Positions 61,107 through 64,000 of a stretch of 64,000 bases of DNA are shown one piece after another (the first letter of the stretch is position 1; every line of letters begins with the position of its first letter). The translations under genes were made by a program, and so were the position numbers. The stretch spans positions 156,867 through 220,866 of the forward strand of contig NZ_JYLD01000010.1 of the NCBI RefSeq assembly GCF_001043025.1, written 5' to 3'. This stretch comes from Pseudomonas helleri (lineage in GTDB: Bacteria; Pseudomonadota; Gammaproteobacteria; Pseudomonadales; Pseudomonadaceae). The notes under the pieces were generated by a model. It was not told where the DNA came from, did no database searches, and saw only the letters and a list, made by a program, of their open reading frames with translations.

Positions 61107-61528
61107 TTCTTGGCTGCCGTCTCTAATCCGACCAGACCTACCTTCAAGTAACCGGCTGCGCGCAGTGCATCCATCACGCTCATCAAGTCACCGTAGTCCA
61201 CGCCTTTGTCGGCCTGGAAGAAGATCGTCGTGTCTTTGTTGTTGTGAGTCCTGGCATCCAGGGTCGGACCCAACGCCTCAACCGTGACCGGCTCTTCGCC
61301 CAGGTACAGGCGCTGGTCAGCCTTGACGCTGAGGAACACCGGTTTCTCTGGCCGCGGCGCCGGCTTGGCTGTCGAAGCGGGCAGGTCAACCTTGATATCC
61401 ACAGTGGCCAGCGGTGCGGCCACCATGAAGATGATCAGCAGTACCAGCATCACGTCAATAAAGGGGGTGACGTTGATTTCATGGTTCTCGGCGAGATCGT
61501 CATCGCCTTCTTTTAAATGCAGGCCCAT
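61103..61528 (-). CDS. exbD: TonB-system accessory protein ExbD
   Basis: A 141-residue component of the ExbB-ExbD proton channel. The single membrane segment holds the proton-carrying Asp in 'NVTPFIDVMLVLLIIFMVAA', and a periplasmic domain with 'VFLSVKADQRLYLGEEPV' follows. It lies six bases downstream of exbB and overlaps tonB by four bases. Confidence 0.95.
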   Translation of the reverse strand: MGLHLKEGDDDLAENHEINVTPFIDVMLVLLIIFMVAAPLATVDIKVDLPASTAKPAPRPEKPVFLSVKADQRLYLGEEPVTVEALGPTLDARTHNNKDTTIFFQADKGVDYGDLMSVMDALRAAGYLKVGLVGLETAAKK

Positions 61529-61534
61529 GGCCGA

Positions 61535-62515
61535 TTACCCCACTTTCACCATGTGCGGTTGCGAGCTGCGCTCGGGCGGCAGGTGATCGAGGTCACGGCT
61601 AACCAGCAGCAACACTTCTGCTGACGCATCAGCCACCTGAGCTTTGTAGCCGGTGATGGAGCGGGCGAAGACGTTGTAAATCACTACCGCAGGGATCGCT
61701 GCAACCAGGCCCAGTGCAGTGGCCAGCAAGGCCTCGGCAATACCCGGTGCAACCACGGCAAGGTTGGTGGTTTGGGTTTTAGCGATACCGATGAAGGAGT
61801 TCATGATGCCCCACACGGTACCGAACAGACCCACGAACGGGGCGGTGGAACCGATAGTTGCCAGCACGCCGGTGCCGCTGCTCATGTTACGACCGCAAGC
61901 CGCTACCAGGCGCTCAAGACGGAAGCTCACACGCTCCTTGATGCCTTCTTTCTCACGGCTATTGGCCGACAGGCGCATTTCTTCCATCGCGTCTTGTACC
62001 AGCAGGTGCGCGAGGGTGCCTTCTTTGGCTGCGGTTTCGCTGGCTTCCTGAAGGGTACGGGCTTTTTTCAGGTTGGCGATTTCACCGCGCAGACGACGCT
62101 TGGCGCCCAGGACTTCAAAGCCTTTGGCAATCCAGATGGTCCAGGTGATGATCGACGCAATGGCCAGGCCGATCATCACGATTTTTACGATGATGTCAGC
62201 GTTTTTGTACATGCCCCATGGGGACAGGTCGTGGGCCATGCCAAGGCTATTGTCTTCTTCGGCGATCACTTGCGGTGCATCTTCGGCCGGTGCGCCAGCG
62301 CCTTCTGCCAGGGCAGGGTCGGTCGCGACAGGGGCAGCAACAGGCGCCGGGGCCGCAGCTTCGGTTGCAGAATGTGCAGCGGGGGCAGCAGGCTCATCGG
62401 CAAAGGCCGCAGCAGGTGCCAGCAAGAAGCTGAACATCAGCGCCGCAAGCCCACGCCACAGACGTGAAGGGCTCGAAAGCTGGGTTGGCGAAGCGGTGGG
62501 TTGATTGCGTGTCAT
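61535..62515 (-). CDS. exbB: TonB-system proton channel protein ExbB (long N-terminal form)
   Basis: MotA/TolQ/ExbB family channel subunit of 326 residues from ATG 62515; an in-frame upstream ATG (62629) adds an unlikely extension. The N-terminal signal-like segment and Ala/Pro-rich stretch (about 25-95) precede the three-helix core ('IVKIVMIGLAIASIITWTIW', 'VLATIGSTAPFVGLFGTVWG', 'LLATALGLVAAIPAVVIYNV'). The long periplasmic extension is the pseudomonad type. First gene of exbBD-tonB. The AT-rich upstream gap probably holds the promoter; a Fur site is expected but not clearly seen. Confidence 0.94.
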   Translation of the reverse strand: MTRNQPTASPTQLSSPSRLWRGLAALMFSFLLAPAAAFADEPAAPAAHSATEAAAPAPVAAPVATDPALAEGAGAPAEDAPQVIAEEDNSLGMAHDLSPWGMYKNADIIVKIVMIGLAIASIITWTIWIAKGFEVLGAKRRLRGEIANLKKARTLQEASETAAKEGTLAHLLVQDAMEEMRLSANSREKEGIKERVSFRLERLVAACGRNMSSGTGVLATIGSTAPFVGLFGTVWGIMNSFIGIAKTQTTNLAVVAPGIAEALLATALGLVAAIPAVVIYNVFARSITGYKAQVADASAEVLLLVSRDLDHLPPERSSQPHMVKVG

Positions 62516-62704
62516 GCTAGCCGGACCTGAAGAAAGAAAAAGAAGAATTGCCCTACAGCGCGTCTTAAGACCCAGGGCAAACGATGCGTTATTATTGCAA
62601 GTAATTCTTGTTAACAAAAGCAAATGCACTTGTTTTTTTCAAATGTCACGACCTTGGTCGTGTCCGTTCAGCCATTTTTGTAACATTTAGTAAGGAGTTT
62701 TGAG

Positions 62705-63559
62705 ATGTCCAATGCCACAGCGTTGATCGTCGGTTGCGGTGATGTCGGAAGTCGCTTGGCCACTCAGTTGCTCGATAAAGGCTGGCAGGTCTATGGGCTG
62801 CGCCGCTCCATCGATCGCTTGCCGGCAGGCGTCATCGGTGTCGCAGGCGACCTGTTCAATGAGGCATGCCCGGCTGACTGGCCGACCGGCCCGATTGATT
62901 ACCTGGTGTACAGCACTGCGGCCACCGAACACGACGAGGCGGGTTATCAGGCGGCTTATGTTGAGGGCTTGAAGCACACCTTGAGCTGGCTCAAACAGCA
63001 TAACCAGCAGCCCAAGCGCCTGTTGTTTGTGTCCAGCAGCGGCGTTTATGTGCAGCAAGACGGGGAATGGGTCGATGAAACCTCCCCTGCGCGGTCCACC
63101 AATTACTCCGGCCACATTATGCTCAAGGCCGAGCAAGTGGCGCTGAGCAGCGGTGTACCCGCCAGTGTCGTGCGCCTGACCGGCATTTATGGGCCGGGCC
63201 GGGAATGGCTGCTGGGGCAAGTGCGCAAGGGTTACCGGGTTGCGGTCAACCCGCCGCTGTACGGCAACCGCATTCACGCCGATGACGCTGCCGGGCTGCT
63301 GGCCTTTTTGCTGGAAGCGGCTGATCAGGGCAAAACGCTGGACGACTGCTACATCGGTGTCGACAACGCACCCGCGCCGCTGGCTGAGGTGGTGGACTGG
63401 TTGCGTGAGCGCCTGGGCGTGACTGAATGGGCCGAAGAGGCGAGCGTGCGCCGTGCGGGCAGCAAGCGTTGCAGTAATGCACGGGCTAAAGCATTGGGCT
63501 GGGAGCCGCGCTACCCAAGCTACCGTGAAGGCTATGCCGCGATTCTCGAGAACAGCTGA
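62705..63559 (+). CDS. NAD-dependent epimerase/SDR-type protein (YeeZ-like)
   Basis: A 284-residue extended short-chain-dehydrogenase fold. 'ALIVGCGDVGSRLATQLLDK' is the nucleotide-binding loop, 'LLFVSSSGVYVQQDGEWVDE' includes the Ser region, and 'SVVRLTGIYGPGREW' and 'NRIHADDAAGLLAFLL' are family hallmarks. The usual Tyr-X3-Lys appears as 'YSGHIMLKAEQ' with altered spacing, so catalysis is uncertain. AAGGAG lies eight bases before ATG 62705. Divergent from exbB. Function unknown. Confidence 0.85.
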   Translation: MSNATALIVGCGDVGSRLATQLLDKGWQVYGLRRSIDRLPAGVIGVAGDLFNEACPADWPTGPIDYLVYSTAATEHDEAGYQAAYVEGLKHTLSWLKQHNQQPKRLLFVSSSGVYVQQDGEWVDETSPARSTNYSGHIMLKAEQVALSSGVPASVVRLTGIYGPGREWLLGQVRKGYRVAVNPPLYGNRIHADDAAGLLAFLLEAADQGKTLDDCYIGVDNAPAPLAEVVDWLRERLGVTEWAEEASVRRAGSKRCSNARAKALGWEPRYPSYREGYAAILENS

Positions 63560-63561
63560 TC

Positions 63562-63633
63562 GTAGGAGTTGTCGAGGCACGAAGGCTGCGATCTTTTGAA
63601 GATCAAAAGATCGCGAGACAAGCTCGCTCCTAT
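63562..63633. repeat. degenerate REP-type inverted pair
   Basis: The left arm (CGTAGGAGTTGTCGAGGC) is decayed, while the right arm (GCGAGACAAGCTCGCTCC) is intact; a GATCTTTT/AAAAGATC stem lies between. Confidence 0.65.
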
Positions 63634-63899
63634 CAAACACAAAATAAGTGATTGATTCTAAAGGCCCTGTAGGAGCGAGCTTGCTCGCGATCTTTTGATC
63701 TTTATCTAAGAGCACCCCTCACCCTAGCCCTCTCCCGAAGGAGAGGGAACCGATTGGGGGATGCTGAAGATATTCGGTGGCCTGTTTGCTGCGCGACAGC
63801 GCGGCGTCGAAGACGGGGCGGCCGCTCTTATCAAACATAAAATAAGTGATTGATTTTAAAGGCTTTGTAGGAGCGAGCTTGCTCGCGATCTTTTGATCT
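63631..63899. repeat. two 71-bp direct repeats with single REP arms
   Basis: 63631-63701 and 63829-63899 are direct copies, differing at four positions by eye. Each begins TATCAAAC(A/T)... AAAATAAGTGATTGATT and ends with a single GTAGGAGCGAGCTTGCTCGC arm plus GATCTTTTGATCT. A CCCTCACCC palindrome (63714-63750) lies between them. Confidence 0.8.
63714..63750. repeat. 'CCCTCACCCTAGCCCTCTCCC' palindromic repeat
   Basis: Fourth copy of the dispersed palindrome; shares the downstream AACCGATTGGGGGATG extension with the copy at 31565. Confidence 0.65.
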
Positions 63900-63973
63900 A
63901 GATCTTGCTTTTGATCTTGATCTAAAAGGCCCCATTAAACCACGCTGGCCGAACGCAGGTTTTGCGCAGTGGG

Positions 63974-63996
63974 TAACCCGGCAGGACGCCGGGTTA
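63974..63996. terminator. possible terminator hairpin at right edge
   Basis: Perfect 9-bp stem TAACCCGGC / GCCGGGTTA with loop AGGAC. No T run is visible before the window ends, so it may end a gene lying to the right. Confidence 0.35.
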
Positions 63997-64000
63997 GCCG

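Noticed and set aside
62516..62704. Fur box upstream of exbB
   Set aside because: The AT-rich stretch around 62590-62620 has a partial CAAG/CTTG palindrome but does not match the GATAATGATAATCATTATC-type consensus well enough to call.

Overview
The window looks like a Pseudomonas chromosome, probably of the fluorescens/fragi type. The basis is gene content and order I recognise: a tau sulfonate cluster, the spu polyamine locus, phoBR, divergent trpI/trpBA, serA next to D-2-hydroxyglutarate dehydrogenase, oxyR-recG and exbBD-tonB. The intergenic palindromes of the 'GTAGGAGCGAGC...' REP type point the same way. No rRNA, tRNA, CRISPR array, insertion sequence or complete prophage was seen.

Layout. 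1-5242: the 5' part of an OprD-type porin gene (minus strand, running off the left edge) and tauABCD. 5239-8145: an orphan TccC-type RHS toxin whose tip carries ADP-ribosyltransferase motifs. 8292-8936: a TetR regulator. 9051-19947: the spu locus (spuI divergent from spuABCDEFGH) for polyamine uptake and gamma-glutamylation/transamination. 20010-22901: a second orphan TccC-type RHS protein. Its C-terminal tip is six tandem eukaryote-like C2H2 zinc fingers, and a seventh finger-like module lies in frame beyond the stop codon. 23054-30532: a secreted-repeat protein, phoB-phoR, a CorC/HlyC-type CBS protein, a Na/Pi cotransporter and an M16 peptidase. 30622-33470: a serine acetyltransferase followed by a tandemly duplicated cassette. 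Each cassette copy holds a C4-like antisense RNA, a small overlapping ORF, a BRO-N antirepressor-like gene and a REP palindrome. 33481-41908: trpBA/trpI, DUF883, dodecin, two DUF1161 proteins, an LLM oxidoreductase, osmC, lipoproteins and a periplasmic phosphatase. 42205-46004: a three-subunit membrane GMC dehydrogenase (gluconate 2-dehydrogenase type). 46055-50695: a mini solute-binding protein, DUF4399, serA, D2HGDH and a FAH-family enzyme. 50872-55500: a DUF5924 membrane protein and an Mla/Pqi-like lipid transport operon. 55607-63559: YbaK-HDOD, recG, oxyR, tonB-exbD-exbB and an NAD-dependent epimerase-like protein. 63560-64000: repeats only.

How genes work together. TauABC import sulfonates and TauD releases sulfite from them. 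SpuDEFGH import putrescine and spermidine, and SpuI, SpuB, SpuA and SpuC catabolise them. SerA makes 3-phosphohydroxypyruvate, and the neighbouring D2HGDH can remove the D-2-hydroxyglutarate that SerA forms as a side product. ExbB, ExbD and TonB energise outer-membrane uptake.

Three observations matter most. (1) A Tc-toxin-like delivery scaffold is fused to a classical C2H2 zinc-finger array, which suggests a host-DNA-binding effector. (2) A sister RHS gene carries an ART tip. (3) Two C4-like antisense modules have almost identical downstream genes but different, covarying antisense/target pairs. The zinc-finger and ART assignments come from motifs visible in the translations. The C4 assignment rests on base-pairing worked out by hand plus knowledge of the phage P1 system. 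No database search was possible.
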